Positions 32,701-43,655 of a stretch of 64,000 nt of DNA are shown piece after piece. Under the pieces are notes generated by a model. It ran no database searches. It was not told the origin of the DNA and saw only the letters and a list, made by a program, of their open reading frames with translations. This DNA is from Lottia gigantea. Its lineage: Eukaryota; Mollusca; Gastropoda; Lottiidae. The position numbers and the translations under genes are program-made. The stretch spans positions 331,727 through 395,726 of the forward strand of contig NW_008707761.1 of NCBI RefSeq assembly GCF_000327385.1. The letters run 5' to 3'. Within the stretch, counting starts at the first letter, position 1; every line of letters starts with the position of its first letter.

Positions 32701-33989
32701 CAACTGGAGGCATTAAAAGCTTGTTACAATGTTAAGGATTGTTTAGCTATCCTTCCAACTGGATATGGCAAAAGTCTGATATATCAGCGGTTTGTTTACA
32801 TTAAGTCTAAGTCGTTTCGCCGTGCGTAGTCTTCGGTAGTTTTCGGCTGTGAAAAGATGCACCCGTCGTTTCGTCTCACTTCCGGTATTAATGTCTACGC
32901 GTGAACTATTTTAAACATGGCTGGTCAATAGGTCAGGGTAATATCTCCGATAGGTAGAATTTCTCTGTTGATCAGGATGTGCGATCCCATGAATTAACTA
33001 CTTTATACCTGAAAAAAATATACGGCATATAGCTACGTCTTCAAACGTCTTAATGATCGTGTCTTAACAATTCGTATCATAATATACACATGTATTCCTA
33101 CCAAAATTACATGAAAACGCGTTCATTCGACCCGGCCCCACGGTTCATTTTAGTCCTAATTTCCATATCTGAACCCTCATTCATCTCTCCAGCCAAACAT
33201 AATCATTTTATAAACCAAACTAAATGCCTTTCGAAGTAACAGTTTTAATAACACGTATATTGTAGTGCGTGTAAGTGTCTGTTTTTGTTCTGGATGGAAC
33301 CAAGTTTAAAAAAAAACGAGCAAGTTTTGTCCATTTCATAGCGTCAGTTTATAATACGTAAAATACCATCAAATGTTTTAGGTGTGAAAGTCGACACCGG
33401 GTCGAATCGACTCGAGGGTGTACTGACACAGGCATCTGTTTGTCTTATCTTGAGGAGGATTCGAACCCAAAACACCTAATGGCCTAGCCTATTCAATCTA
33501 GATCGTTTACGACTGAGGTATTCCAATGCCATGAAAGTCTTAAAATCTGAAAACCGTTGCTCCGAGAGACGAAGCCCACTTACCGTCAAGAACAATGTCA
33601 TTAGGGTTAACCAGGGGTAACAGACCACTCATTGGGATATATTCTTCTTCACCAAATTCATTATTACCCACACAAACTGTACTAGCTTGGGTAATACTTC
33701 CAAAATAGTTCGCCTTTCTCTCGCCCTCCTTCGTCATCCATTTTAAACCCAGTTTATTAGCTAAGATGGCTGCCGTAACAGTTGTGCCGTTATTTCCGCC
33801 CCATCCAACAAGCATCACTCCCAACTTGGGAACTCTTCGTTCAGTTCGGAAAGTATAGTGGGTCGTGGTGGGTTGGGCAATGATTCGCACATTTTCTCTC
33901 CTCACTTTCGAGTTGGTATATTCGTACTCAGCTTCTATAAACTTTTCGGTGTATTTCACATTTGGGCTGTCAACGACGACGGAATCCAT
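29791..33989 (-). CDS. ISYNA1: Inositol-3-phosphate synthase (myo-inositol 1-phosphate synthase), complete
   Basis: Three coding exons on the minus strand: 33989-33584, 32260-31614 and 30381-29791. Phases match and give 547 residues (human ISYNA1 is 558). The enzyme makes 1D-myo-inositol 3-phosphate from glucose 6-phosphate using NAD, the committed step of inositol and phosphoinositide supply, in the cytosol. Visible landmarks: the NAD-binding GWGGNNG (62-68), [50 protein letters not shown] (active-site region), [25 protein letters not shown]-type, and [12 protein letters not shown] followed by [19 protein letters not shown]. The C-terminal tail after LEHKHE is divergent and ends in a Ser-rich [13 protein letters not shown] 33989 has an AAAATGG context and matches the family N terminus. 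A tttcag acceptor at 34003-34005 shows a 5' untranslated exon further upstream. All key motifs are intact. Confidence 0.98.
30382..31472. repeat. 23-bp minisatellite filling ISYNA1 intron 2, about 47 copies
   Basis: Units of taaagatatactttgtgtaa plus ata, nearly identical along more than 1 kb, with tgttta and tagaga variants near the ends. The array runs straight into the exon 3 acceptor. On the gene strand the unit reads TATATCTTTATATTTACAC and the functional junction reads TATATCTTTATATTTACAG, so the splice site is itself a variant repeat unit. Confidence 0.97.
32608..32829 (+). pseudogene. RecQ-type helicase N-terminal fragment inside ISYNA1 intron 1
   Basis: An open frame opposite to ISYNA1 encodes [20 protein letters not shown], then [15 protein letters not shown]. 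This is the motif 0 / Walker A region (PTGYGKS) of RecQ-like superfamily 2 DNA helicases. After LIYQ the similarity ends and the frame closes within 15 codons. No DEAH or later helicase motifs were found nearby. It is therefore either the first exon of a gene whose rest is absent, or a transposed fragment. Multicopy RecQ-like fragments of this kind are known in invertebrate genomes. Confidence 0.75.
33455..33525 (-). mobile_element. tRNA-like SINE head fragment in ISYNA1 intron 1
   Basis: On the minus strand it reads gctaggccattaggtgtttt, gggttcgaatcctcctcaag, containing a B box (ggttcgaatcc). It matches the fragment at 18815-18865 in sequence and orientation. Confidence 0.6.
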
Positions 33990-34005
33990 TTTATTTTGTT
34001 TTCTG

Positions 34006-35660
34006 AAATATAAGATAATTTTCAATAAATTAACAATGGAAAACATATGATAATAAGAGTAATTTGTAAAAGGTGGGCGTGGTTTGGGTACCGGTAAGGC
34101 GTGGCTTCAGTAGGGCATGGCTCTAATCCAAAAAGTCGTGGCTTATGTAAAGATAAGGCGTGGCTTTAAATCATTGTTAAATGATTAACATTTGCTTGGG
34201 CTAAGATAGAGAGTTTCTGGGGTAAAGCCAGAAGTAGAGTCAACGTCACATCGGGTCCGATGGTCCTTTGTTTGATTAACTAAAGGCCTTGGTCAGTTAT
34301 TCTGTATTTGTGGGAAACGACTGGTCTATATGATGACAGATCAATAAATACTATTAAATATATAACTCTACTCATACTAATGACTAACTAATTTTCACAT
34401 AATCAATAGACTTATCTGTTGCTCTGTGACCTAGGCCAGTGCTTTCATTGAGACTCGTCTCAATACACCCTAACACTAACTACTATTATAGCTAAAACAA
34501 AACAACTTTATACATTTGTATACATGTAATATGTCTGTCAATATCTCAAAATGTAGAGATGATTCAAGATGTTCTCTGGATGGTCTCTATGCATTTATGA
34601 CAAAAATTTCCATTTCTGAGACTAAAGAAGACTATGATTGGTCAACAACAAAAATGGCGCAATTGTGGCTTTAAGTTTGTTTCTTATTTGAATTACACAA
34701 ACAGGAATCGAGAAGTTGAAGGGCTACACAAAATCTATAAATGTCCCCCGTGTATCGAACGTTTGGGCGAGTTAGCCTCACTACTTTTAATCGGCGGCTT
34801 TCAAAAGGCGGCTAACTTGACAGCTCGAATCGACGGCTACACGAAAAGGTGGCCAAATTGTCTTCAGTTATAACAATATTCTTGTAAATTCAAATAAGAT
34901 TAGAAGTAAGTCTCGTTTATGCCACGTAAAGAAGTATAATTATTACAAATGAATCTTGTAATAAACTTCTGCTCCAGTCTATTTATTATCTTCGACCTTC
35001 ACCCGCCGGTCTTCTCGGGGCAGGTCATCAGAAATTTCCAGAATATAAACTACATGAAAAGTTAGTAAATGACATGGCCTTGCGGGTACGGTCAGACTGT
35101 TCACGCAGACTCGATACAACCTGTGTAATACGGCCACTGAAGATTCTAGAAGTTTTTCCCGCCAATAGATCGATGGCGCGTTCCAGTCACGAGTTGACAT
35201 TCCACACGTCGGTGAAGATATAAAGGAACAACTCCTAGTAATTGTGATATGAACAAATTTTATATGTGAAATATTTTGTCCAAAAGATAAAAAGAATTAA
35301 AATATTCTGGTATATTTTAGAATTTCTGGTATCCTTTCTGCACTAAGTTTTTACGTTTTAGTTTGAATTTTTACAAAGCATGAATGAACGTCAGGAACGT
35401 GCAAACAGACGAGTTACTGCACGTGCAGCGTCTTCTGACAAAAATTACTTGTCTTTTGCTCAAACGTTTAATTTTTATTTTAAATCAACTATGTGAATAT
35501 TTAAACAGGTGAAGTCTGGTGGAGTTTCTTAGTGATAAAACTAGACTAAACCACTTCTACCGAAGCCATAATAGGTCGAGTTTTCCACTCCGTAGGCCTA
35601 GCGTAATATTTATATATTTTACTCGTGTCTCTCTATCATGATTTTGTAATTGAAAACCAT
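34006..35660. other. Upstream region of ISYNA1, unassigned
   Basis: Should contain the 5' untranslated exon and promoter of ISYNA1. At 34070-34165 there is a cluster of gcgtggctt/gcgtggttt motifs (five in about 100 bp). No exon could be fixed. The open frame at 34634-34873 has no family resemblance. Confidence 0.4.
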
Positions 35661-35667
35661 CCTCTAA

Positions 35668-35816
35668 AGGTCCGTTTATACTGAGCGCGACCGCGACCAT
35701 TGCGACTTTTCGCGCGACCTTCCGCACGGATCATCGTTCGTATTGAAAGCGACGTTATGTGCGTAAATTCGCTGATGAAACGAGCTCGGTCGTAGTCGCT
35801 TAGTATAAACAGACCT
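35668..35816. mobile_element. PIF/Harbinger-like MITE, 149 bp
   Basis: Inverted ends AGGTCCGTTTATACTGAGCG and its complement (agtataaacagacct) are flanked by TAA at 35665-35667 and 35817-35819. A 3-bp TWA target site and this TIR style point to PIF/Harbinger. The element is GC- and CpG-rich (gcgcgaccgcgacc) against AT-rich surroundings. No coding capacity. Confidence 0.75.
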
Positions 35817-38694
35817 TAAGAGTCTGAATACGCTAATATCAGTGAGGTATTTAGGGTTGGAGTGTGGTGCCTTATTATTATTTCTGAATAAAGAATGCCA
35901 CAAACCTCAGAGGGCACAAATATTTCAAAAAATGTTCACCTGATTTTCGACCAATGGATCGATCCATGTATATGTCAAGTCATGTATAGACAACGACAAG
36001 CCATCAGAAAGATAAAGGTGAAACCTACCTTACTCGGAAAGTTTGTCTGGCTTGTTAAATAGTTGAGATTTTAACACAAGTTAAACAACCCAATTCGGGT
36101 ATCTTGTAAGAAAAACTAGCAAAAAGCTTCAAAATATTAAAACGTGGTTTTAACGGTATCGGTATGATCGATATAGACGTATAGCTAACATTTATAGGTT
36201 TCGTGGCCATTTCAAGAATATTCGAGAGAGACCGCCCAATGTTAAATATTCAAATAGCAAGCTAATCAGTCAACATTGGAAATTTACCCTCGCGTGAATT
36301 CCGCTAATTCATTGAAGCTTCTAGAACTGCCAGTGTTAAACGGTCAGAAATAATAAAATAACGTAAAATGCGTCGTTTTTTCCGATTGGGGGAACGGGCG
36401 ATAATAATAATAACAATCTTTGTTGGCCCACATGATGTAGAAAAAGTAGGACGGCATTTCAGTTTTTGTCCCATTTTATGTATACACTTAGGCCCCGAAG
36501 TCGTCACAATTTGTCGAAATCGTCAGTCGTATTTTATTTACCAGTCGTGGTCTTTAAAAGTTATTTAATTGAACAGTTAGCTGAATACATTCAAGTTTGT
36601 TCTGTATAATATATGTAATATACATAAAATTATAGTTGATAAATAAATAGCACAGTGATTTATTTACATAACAGTTTAAAAAATCAGTCATATTTTTACT
36701 GAATAAAAAAAAAATTGTTGAAATTGGACAAAACGATTCGCCGTGAAAATTCTGCTAGAAATCTGCCACGTTTTCAATAAAATTTCAGCTTCACTGAAAC
36801 TGTCGAAATTTGCCGATTTTTTAAAATATTGACTTTAGGTCTTTTTCTGGAAAATCAGGACTACAGGTTGCATTTAACATTGGCCCGAGTCTTAGAAAGT
36901 GGTCCGAGTTGTCTGAAATTGGGCTCTTAAAAAAAGTGGTCCGAGTTGTCGTTGAAAAACACAAAATTGTCCGAGTTGTCATTGAAAAAAAAAATGGTCC
37001 GAGTTGACTGTTGTTGGAGTTGTCTTATATTCCACTTCCCACCCTTTTGTTGATTGGTTGGAATTTAATAAAATATCGTACGATATTGTATAACAGAAAT
37101 ACAGCAAAAAATAGCCAAAGTCCATTTTGTTCAAATTCCGACAAATATAAACCCAAATTTTAGAAAAACATGAGAACGCGGAATAACTCACATGAAAATA
37201 TCATTATACACAAACTGAACAATAAATTTTTCAATGTATAAAACTAGCGAGCCGCCATTCTGCATACTAATAGACTAGAGGTCGACTGGCAAAGACACGC
37301 CGAAGCCATTATTATCAATTAAAATGGCTTATTGTTCGTTTTAACCCCATGTGAATATAAAATTTGAAATATTTCCTTGTACTTACCTTCAATAAGTTTG
37401 AAGTACTTTGATCCTATCTACTTCCTTATTTTTTCTTCTGAATCTGTATTGTTTCTCTTTTCTATCGCCGGTGATCGACTCAATTGGCCACGTGTCTCGT
37501 CTGATGCCGACAACCAATCAAAAGACGAGGAATTAATTATAGTCGCGATCAATGAGTACTCGGTGGCCTTGTGAAATCTGGTCAGTTAGAGTGTTACTAT
37601 AAATAGACCTACAGTGAGTAGTAGTATAGTATTGTATGATATTGTCTAAAGAATATTGGTAGAAATGTCACGTGATCACGCTTTAGTTCTATACATTATA
37701 GATTTTAGATTTATTAAGAATGTTCGAGCCATCGGGCAGCAATCGTGAAAATATAAAATCAGATATTAATACAACACGTCATATAAGACAAGAGATCGAA
37801 CATTCATTAATAACAGAGGAATCTAATGACCAGTGTATATCATAGTACCTACAGTCTCAGAGGCTGGCGCCGCCACTATATAGGCCTGTACCCTTACCGT
37901 ACCCAAAAACTGAAAGGAGATGAGAACTTGGAGGGTGGGGCGGCGGTTGTGATACATGGCTCTACAAATGTCTTTGGACCACGACAAAGCGAAACTGTGA
38001 TGTTTCTAAAGAGGGGGTTGAGGGGCAGGGCTCAGGCTATGCTTTTCATTAATTGATAAAATGTTTGTAAATAAGTTATCCGACGCAGTTTGTTATAGCT
38101 TAACATTGCGACGATGATTTCAAGTTCAGTCAGTGACCATAGTTCTTTGTTCACACTAATTACCAATTTCCACATAATAAACAATAATCACTGATGTTAA
38201 ACTGTTAACTGATCTAGAACACCGCTTATACACATTAACATCAAAGTAAGGACCGAAATTTCGAACTTTGACTGATCGATTAGTAGGACTTCTAAAGTCT
38301 ATCTATATACATGGACGATGATAAAGGCTAATATTTTGATATTTAGATTGGACCAGCTTTAATAACAATTATTCCAATCAGTAGACTTGATATTTTAAAT
38401 ATATATCTATATGTATTGACATTAATTATATATCAATTAAGATAAATGATAGCCTATTAAACTGTATGCGTTATGTTGACAAACATCAATAATGTAGTAC
38501 TGACTGCTCAAAGTGCGAATTGGGCCTAGGTTCAGTCAACAAAGGCTGAAAGAATTAAGCAGTAGTCCATTATAAAAATGTTAGTTATAGACAATTACTT
38601 TTTCATATTGGATTTGAGCTTTTAATTTTCACTCCGTACAATTAACAATATTGGAGAATTTTTACAAGATCATTGTATTAAAGTTTCCAGTACC
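35817..38694. other. Unassigned intergenic sequence
   Basis: Mostly unique AT-rich DNA. A short degenerate repeat of tggtccgagttgtc occurs about five times at 36890-37015. At 37868 there is a cgccactatatagg motif shared with 17790. No convincing exon was found. Confidence 0.45.
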
Positions 38695-38702
38695 AGTTAG
38701 TC

Positions 38703-38926
38703 CAGAGGTTTCAACCTTTTTCTTTCTATTACCCCTTTTAGGATCCTTGATCGTTTCCCTCTCCTCTATAAATCTGTACTATTTCGTGATTTTCTCTTGC
38801 AGTCTTTTCATATTGGAGAATATAGCCTGACTGAATAGAAATTATAATTGTCAAAAAAATCTGATGCTAGAAAAATGTCAAAATGAGCCCTTGGGTTGGG
38901 GTTTACCCCGCGGTTGAAAACCCCTG
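38703..38926. mobile_element. hAT-like MITE, 224 bp, with 8-bp target-site duplication
   Basis: Ends CAGAGGTTTCAACC and (complement) CAGGGGTTTTCAACC, a typical hAT terminal repeat. Flanks agttagtc (38695-38702) and agttatgc (38927-38934) match at 6 of 8 positions, as an aged 8-bp duplication would. No coding capacity. Confidence 0.85.
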
Positions 38927-38999
38927 AGTTATGCCAATGATTCGAACGGACTAATATCATGAGTTCAATCATATAGTCAAAGGGAAGCAACTCCAATTA

Positions 39000-40570
39000 A
39001 TGAGTGAATTAAAGATGGCGGCCTCCAGTGAGAAGCAAACTAAGACAAAATTAAAAATAAAAATGAGAGTNNNNNNNNNNNNNNNNNNNNNNNNNNNNNN
39101 NNNNNNNNNNNNNNNNNNNNNNNNNNNNNNNNNNNNNNNNNNNNNNNNNNNNNNNNNNNNNNNNNNNNNNNNNNNNNNNNNNNNNNNNNNNNNNNNNNNN
39201 NNNNNNNNNNNNNNNNNNNNNNNNNNNNNNNNNNNNNNNNNNNNNAAGCTTTGAAAACCTAACATGACATCTTTTTTTGGTTACATAGAAAAAATGGTTC
39301 TCATGGGTTGTAATCTCTGTCATTGTGTGAAAGTCTGGTGACCTTAAATAAGTCAGCATAATTCCAGTTAATCCAGCTGTAAATGGGTATGGATAATCTA
39401 GGAAAGATCAATGCCAAGAGGTTTGGTTAAGGACCAGCTGGTAGATTAGACCCTGTGAATCTGTTTTCCTTGAGCGGTAGACAAGATCCTCCAGTACCTA
39501 AGTTTAAAAATGATAGTTTTTTTTCTATCAGTTCACAACAATTTTTCTATATTTCAGTTATCCGCCCTTTAAACCAATGATAATCTACATCAATCTTGGC
39601 GTGTCTTTAATTTGTGGTCTGATGATGTCATTGAAATATATGTCCAAACCAGTATTGTTAGTGTATGCGGGACAGCTGCTCTATTTCGCTTATACATTTT
39701 ACGCCAACCCTAAACTTAAATATTCTGAATGGCACAGAGTAAGTAACCTTTTCACTGCTTATTTTGTAGCTCCATTGAGGACCGGTTGTAAATCAGTTGG
39801 TTAGAGCTTTGGAACCTTGACATGGGTAAATTTGTTATCCCTTTCAGAGAGTGCACATAGTTCATAAATTTTTTTTCGATTTGTCAACTCGACATCCCTT
39901 TCACAGTGTCATGTGGCTGATTTCATGATTTCTAGATTGTTGTCAACTTGACATCCCTTTTAGAGAGTCCACATTGCTAAAAGTTTTCTTTCAGTATTTG
40001 GATTTGTCAAATTGCCAGCACTTTCAGAGTGTTATGTGGCTAATTTCATGATTTATTAGAGAGTTCCCATGGCTAATAATGTTATTATATTTATAATTTC
40101 AGATACAGATAGCAACTCGTCATGTTGGTTGTGCTGGCATCTATATCCTCTATTCAAGTTTTCAGGAAAAAAAATCTCTAGCAAGTCGCCAACAATTACA
40201 ACGTATTGGAGAAATATTACTCGGAATTTATTTCTTCGCTTATATGTACGCTCTTAATAATAACACTGAATTTAAAGAGGCGTTTGGTAGTCACGTGCCT
40301 GGTGGTGATTGGAGTAGGTTTATTGTGACTGTTGTTATGGCAACGTGTTCGTTAGGTTTTATCACTGGGTTTTTCGTACGAGATATCTGCCTCTGTTCTA
40401 GTGTAATTATAATGTTTATGGCGGTGATATTAGATGGTGATTTTAAATATTGGACCAGGCGTGGTGTCCATTACTGGAACGTCGTCAGAATGGCTATTGA
40501 CAGTATGTGTTGTGTGGTGGGTTTCGTTTATTTTTCTGTTCGTTTAGAAAATCGGATAAAAATGGAATGA
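39000..40570 (+). CDS. TMEM101: TMEM101 orthologue, multi-pass membrane protein; first exon cut by assembly gap
   Basis: Coding exons 39558-39738 and 40103-40570 join in phase and give 215 residues. An upstream ATG at 39000 (MSELKMAASSEKQTK) probably begins the protein, but its exon runs into the N gap. Several hydrophobic segments are visible: IIYINLGVSLICGLMMSL, VLLVYAGQLLYFAYTFYA, VGCAGIYILYS, ILLGIYFFAYMYAL, FIVTVVMATCSLGFITGFFV, VIIMFMAVILDG and MCCVVGFVYFSV. Shared with human TMEM101: F/L-D/N-x-G-V-S-L/A at the start, YSEWHRIQIATR (human YGDWLKVRMYSR), LQRIGEILLGIY (human LQSTGQVFLGIY), VPGGD (human LPGGE) and DGDFKYWTRRGVHYWN (human DGNVAYWHNTRRVEFWN). TMEM101 is a poorly characterised membrane protein linked to NF-kB activation in overexpression screens. 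The last exon is single and ends in KME. Confidence 0.88.
39071..39245. other. Assembly gap (175 N)
   Basis: Run of N within the first intron or first exon of TMEM101. Part of the N-terminal coding sequence is probably inside it. Confidence 0.99.
39290..39480 (+). mobile_element. SINE family S, 5'-truncated copy in TMEM101 intron 1
   Basis: Contains gtgaccttaaataagtcagc, ataattccagttaatccagc, tgtaaatgggtatggataat and agatcaatgccaagaggttt, matching 61150-61320 and 14815-14945. Confidence 0.82.
39780..40065 (+). repeat. Diverged monomers of the 23-bp repeat and SINE head piece in TMEM101 intron 2
   Basis: 39782-39805 (ttgtaaatcagttggttaga, gct) looks like a tRNA A-box head. It is followed by two copies of tgtcaactcgacatcccttt / tgtcaacttgacatcccttt, each followed by agagtgt or agagagtcc and atgtggct(a/g)a. 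The same string occurs inverted at 51975-52100. Confidence 0.65.
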
Positions 40571-41147
40571 ACACATCAATGGTCAAGCAGAAGTATTTAG
40601 TATCTTTGCACAGTTCCAGACATAAACACGGGCAGTTCTTTTTATATTTGTAGGTAGTTAAAGTATTAAACACAATATAGGTCTGGCTTGTATAGTTTTA
40701 ATTACTATTTGTTCTATCTCAAAACAAACTAGATTGTTGGTGTTTATATTTTTGATGGTCCTCTGATGTGATAAAGAATGTTTATTTGAGTATTAGTACC
40801 TAGGTTTTATTGCAATAAGAAATCTAACGTCCTTTATAAATAAATAATGTTCTGTTGACCTGGTATTCTAATTATTATTATGCAATATTTTAAAATTCTT
40901 GTTAAAGTTATTTGATTTCACCAATGTTTGAAGAAATATGAAGACTGGTTGATTGAAAACAACTTTACAAATACATGTACTTTTCACCTGATGACGATGT
41001 AAATTGTTGAAACGTTGTGTACAATATAACTCAGCTGAATACTAAAAATAGTATGGTTAGATAAATGATGTGATCTCAACCCCTTAATGTTTCTACAGGA
41101 TTAAAAAAATTACTTTGAAATCATGCCTCTTTTTGTGATGTTCTATA
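40571..41147. other. Downstream region of TMEM101
   Basis: Probable 3' UTR; an aataaataat run lies near 40838. Near 40988 the string cctgatgacgatgta, ttgttgaaacgttg resembles 23523-23560. Nothing else is recognised. Confidence 0.4.
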
Positions 41148-41295
41148 GTACAGCTAGTTAGAACATTGATTTCTTTTGCTTGGTAACTTCAAGCTAATGG
41201 TGGCTGTGGGTTCCGATCTCGATTAGTGTGCAGAATTCTGATGACCTTGAATAAGTCATTGATCATTATCTGTCTTCTAATTGGTGAGAATGTAT
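41148..41295 (+). mobile_element. SINE family S, tRNA-like head and middle
   Basis: An A-box-like acagctagttagaaca and B-box-like gggttccgatctc, then agtgtgcagaattctgatga, ccttgaataagtcat. The last part overlaps the start of the copies at 39340 and 61170, so the two halves together define one tRNA-derived SINE. Confidence 0.8.
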
Positions 41296-41697
41296 CATAG
41301 ATCACAACAGTTCTCAGTCATATTTTAAAGTGATACTACATCTTAGAATGAACATAAAATTTAATTTCTCAAGAATGGTCAATATGAGTATATATTCATC
41401 AGTGAACTTACCTGGTGTCACAAAGTTACAACAAAATCCCTGTCAAATCTAGAAAATTGGAAAAGTCTAAAAGCTAAGTAATTATTGAAAAACTCTTAAT
41501 CTTGATATTAAGCGTTTTTCAATAGTTAAATGCATATTTATGGATAATTACTAAGTTTTTTTTGGAATTCTGTTATGTTATTTATTACACCAGGTATATC
41601 TACTGGCTCTTATTTGTCAAGTTTAAAATTCTTAAATTTTATGTTAATTCTAAGATGTAGTTTTTCTTTGAATATTGGTGTATATTTTCTCCTTTAA

Positions 41698-42045
41698 AGG
41701 GATTGTAAAGATAAAAAACTTTTTATTTGTATAGTGGACACTGATATCATCAATTTACACCATTCCAATTTTCAATCAGACGCCTGTGATTCCTGCAATT
41801 CTACTAAAACTAAGTGTTTTATGACATCACTATCGCAAATGTTCTTATATATATATAGCAGCTTTTGCGATTAGTGATGTCATAAAATGTTTATTTTAAG
41901 TGGAATTGCAAGAGTCATCAAACAAACCTAGTTTTAATGGAATTGCAGGAATCACAGACGTCTGATTGAAATTGGAATGGTGCAAATTGATATTGTAAGT
42001 CTTCCCCATACAAACGAAAATTAAGAAAACCTCTTTACAATCCCT
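41698..42045. mobile_element. MITE family A, longest complete copy (348 bp)
   Basis: Ends AGGGATTGTAAAG and CTTTACAATCCCT, left flank TTAA, right flank TTCA. The interior is a diverged palindrome with caccattccaattttcaatc mirrored by gattgaaattggaatggtgc, a CAGACGTCTG palindrome on the right side, and a central gatgtcat/atgacatca pair. No coding capacity. Confidence 0.92.
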
Positions 42046-43034
42046 TTCAACAATGAGTATTCGAACAATTTCTTTGTTTATTCTAATATTATGGAATTTT
42101 ATTATTTGATGTCCAGTTTAATTGTTGATGTTATTTTATTTCAATTGTTACCAGTTTTCTTACCTTTTAATAAATATTTTAACATTCACTTAGTATTAGT
42201 ATTATTATAGCTGATTATCTCCCTTGACTGTGTCACTGGCAGCGATCTGAATCTTTCTTATTTAGCTAAAGTAATGGAGTTTTAATTCAGAACTGTCATA
42301 CTAGTCTATCTTCACAATATCTATTACTATCTGTGTCCTATACCTTGACTGCAATAACCACCTTGAATGCAGTGATTTAATTGGAGTGTACGCTAGCAAT
42401 TAGAGCTCTCGACAGAAAGACTGTAATGGTTTATAGTTAACAGGCTTTCTGTGGAGTACTCTGATTTGTGTACAAGTTTACATAATAAATATTCCATTCC
42501 CAAGAAAAATCAGATATTGAAATTTCCTGATTGTCTGTAAATGTGGGGAACATATTGACCTCAGGTCAATGGGGAGTATGTAAATACTTGAAAGAAAGAG
42601 TTGAAAGGGAAGTAATTGAAACTAATACAGGAAATTGTTAGTTATGTTAATGAGAAGGTCTAGAGAATGGAGAAGGGCCTGATCTACAGAACTATTTGTT
42701 AAACTAACTAGCAGACAACAGATATCAATATTATCAAAATCATAGGCAAATTACACCTACCCTACAGGCCTACTTTGAGGCCACAGACTTCAATCTGGTC
42801 ATAATGGATATGTAGCCAAGATCCAATTCATGGGTGAAAGTGGTTGTTAAAGCAATATAATTGAAATTACAAATTACAAAAGCACAGGCCAAGGCAAAAA
42901 AATTCAGTAACATCGATTAGGCTGCTGTTATGTGCAGAAAAAGGGGAAATAAGAGATATACATGTTTCAGGTAGTCATAAAGAAAGTAACAAATTAATAT
43001 TTTCTGAAACTAATAGATGGACCCGGCATCCTGG
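42046..43034. other. Unassigned intergenic sequence
   Basis: No exon or array recognised. Near 42330 the string ctataccttgactgcaataa is shared with 27085, part of another dispersed repeat. Confidence 0.4.
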
Positions 43035-43315
43035 CTTGAAATGAATGGAGTTTTACGTCCTACTTTTCTGCACCATGTAAGCTAATGAAGACGGGCAACG
43101 CCATGCAGGGTGCAATGAGGGAAATTTTGCCAGGACAGCTGCATTAGCCTGTACTTTTTCAATTCCAACTGTCGAGGGATCTTCAACGTGCACAACGTGT
43201 AGCACAACGTGTAGCACACGGGGCCTCGGTTTATTGTCCCAGACGCTTTTTCGATGTCAGCGCCTCTTACCTGCATCACTGACAGGGAGAAACCGGGTTG
43301 AAATGCTTAGTTTTA
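43035..43315 (+). mobile_element. Dispersed family C, fullest copy
   Basis: Order of blocks: gaatggagttttacgtccta, cttttctgcacc, aatgaagacgggcaacgcca, gggtgcaatgagggaaattt, gccaggacag, caattccaactgtcgaggga, tcttcaacgtgcacaacg, gtagcacacggggcctcggt, ttattgtcccagacg, ttttcgatgtcagcgcctct, gacagggagaaaccgggttg. No terminal inverted repeat or poly(A) tail was resolved. At least seven partial copies lie in the window, on both strands. Confidence 0.8.
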
Positions 43316-43479
43316 GAGAGTCTACATGGTAAATTGTTTATTTGGTATATTTATTACATTAGCTATCTGTAAATAATTTCTAATCATATAAATATTCTGT
43401 ATAACAATCACAGGTAGATAGAAATTCCCCTTCCATTATAAAATAGAGTTTTTGATTTTATCATAAAAGAATCTAGGCA

Positions 43480-43655
43480 CCGTATCTTTAAGCGCACTTG
43501 TTATGACGTTACCATCACGTGACAAAAATAGCGTCAAAATGGCGACTAAACATCTATTTTGTTACTAAGGGGGAAATAAAAAACGGAATTATTATGATTC
43601 AGGTGTGATCAATTAATTAATTAACTGGATTATAACTCGGACTGATAAGATGTAC
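43480..43655 (+). promoter_or_regulatory. Candidate promoter and 5' exon
   Basis: A CpG-bearing island in AT-rich DNA: ttatgacgtt, catcacgtgac (E-box) and aaaatggcgactaaa. It ends with a strong donor, atgtacg|gtaagt, at 43651-43657. The ATG GCG frame closes after nine codons, so if transcribed this is probably an untranslated exon. It could belong to the ankyrin gene at 53955, with a 10-kb first intron, but no proof is available. Confidence 0.3.

Noticed and set aside
34634-34873. 79-codon frame upstream of ISYNA1
   Set aside because: No domain, no splice support; Cys and Gly content looks like chance.
39782-39810. tRNA gene candidate (A-box-like)
   Set aside because: No complete cloverleaf or anticodon arm could be drawn; fits a SINE head fragment.
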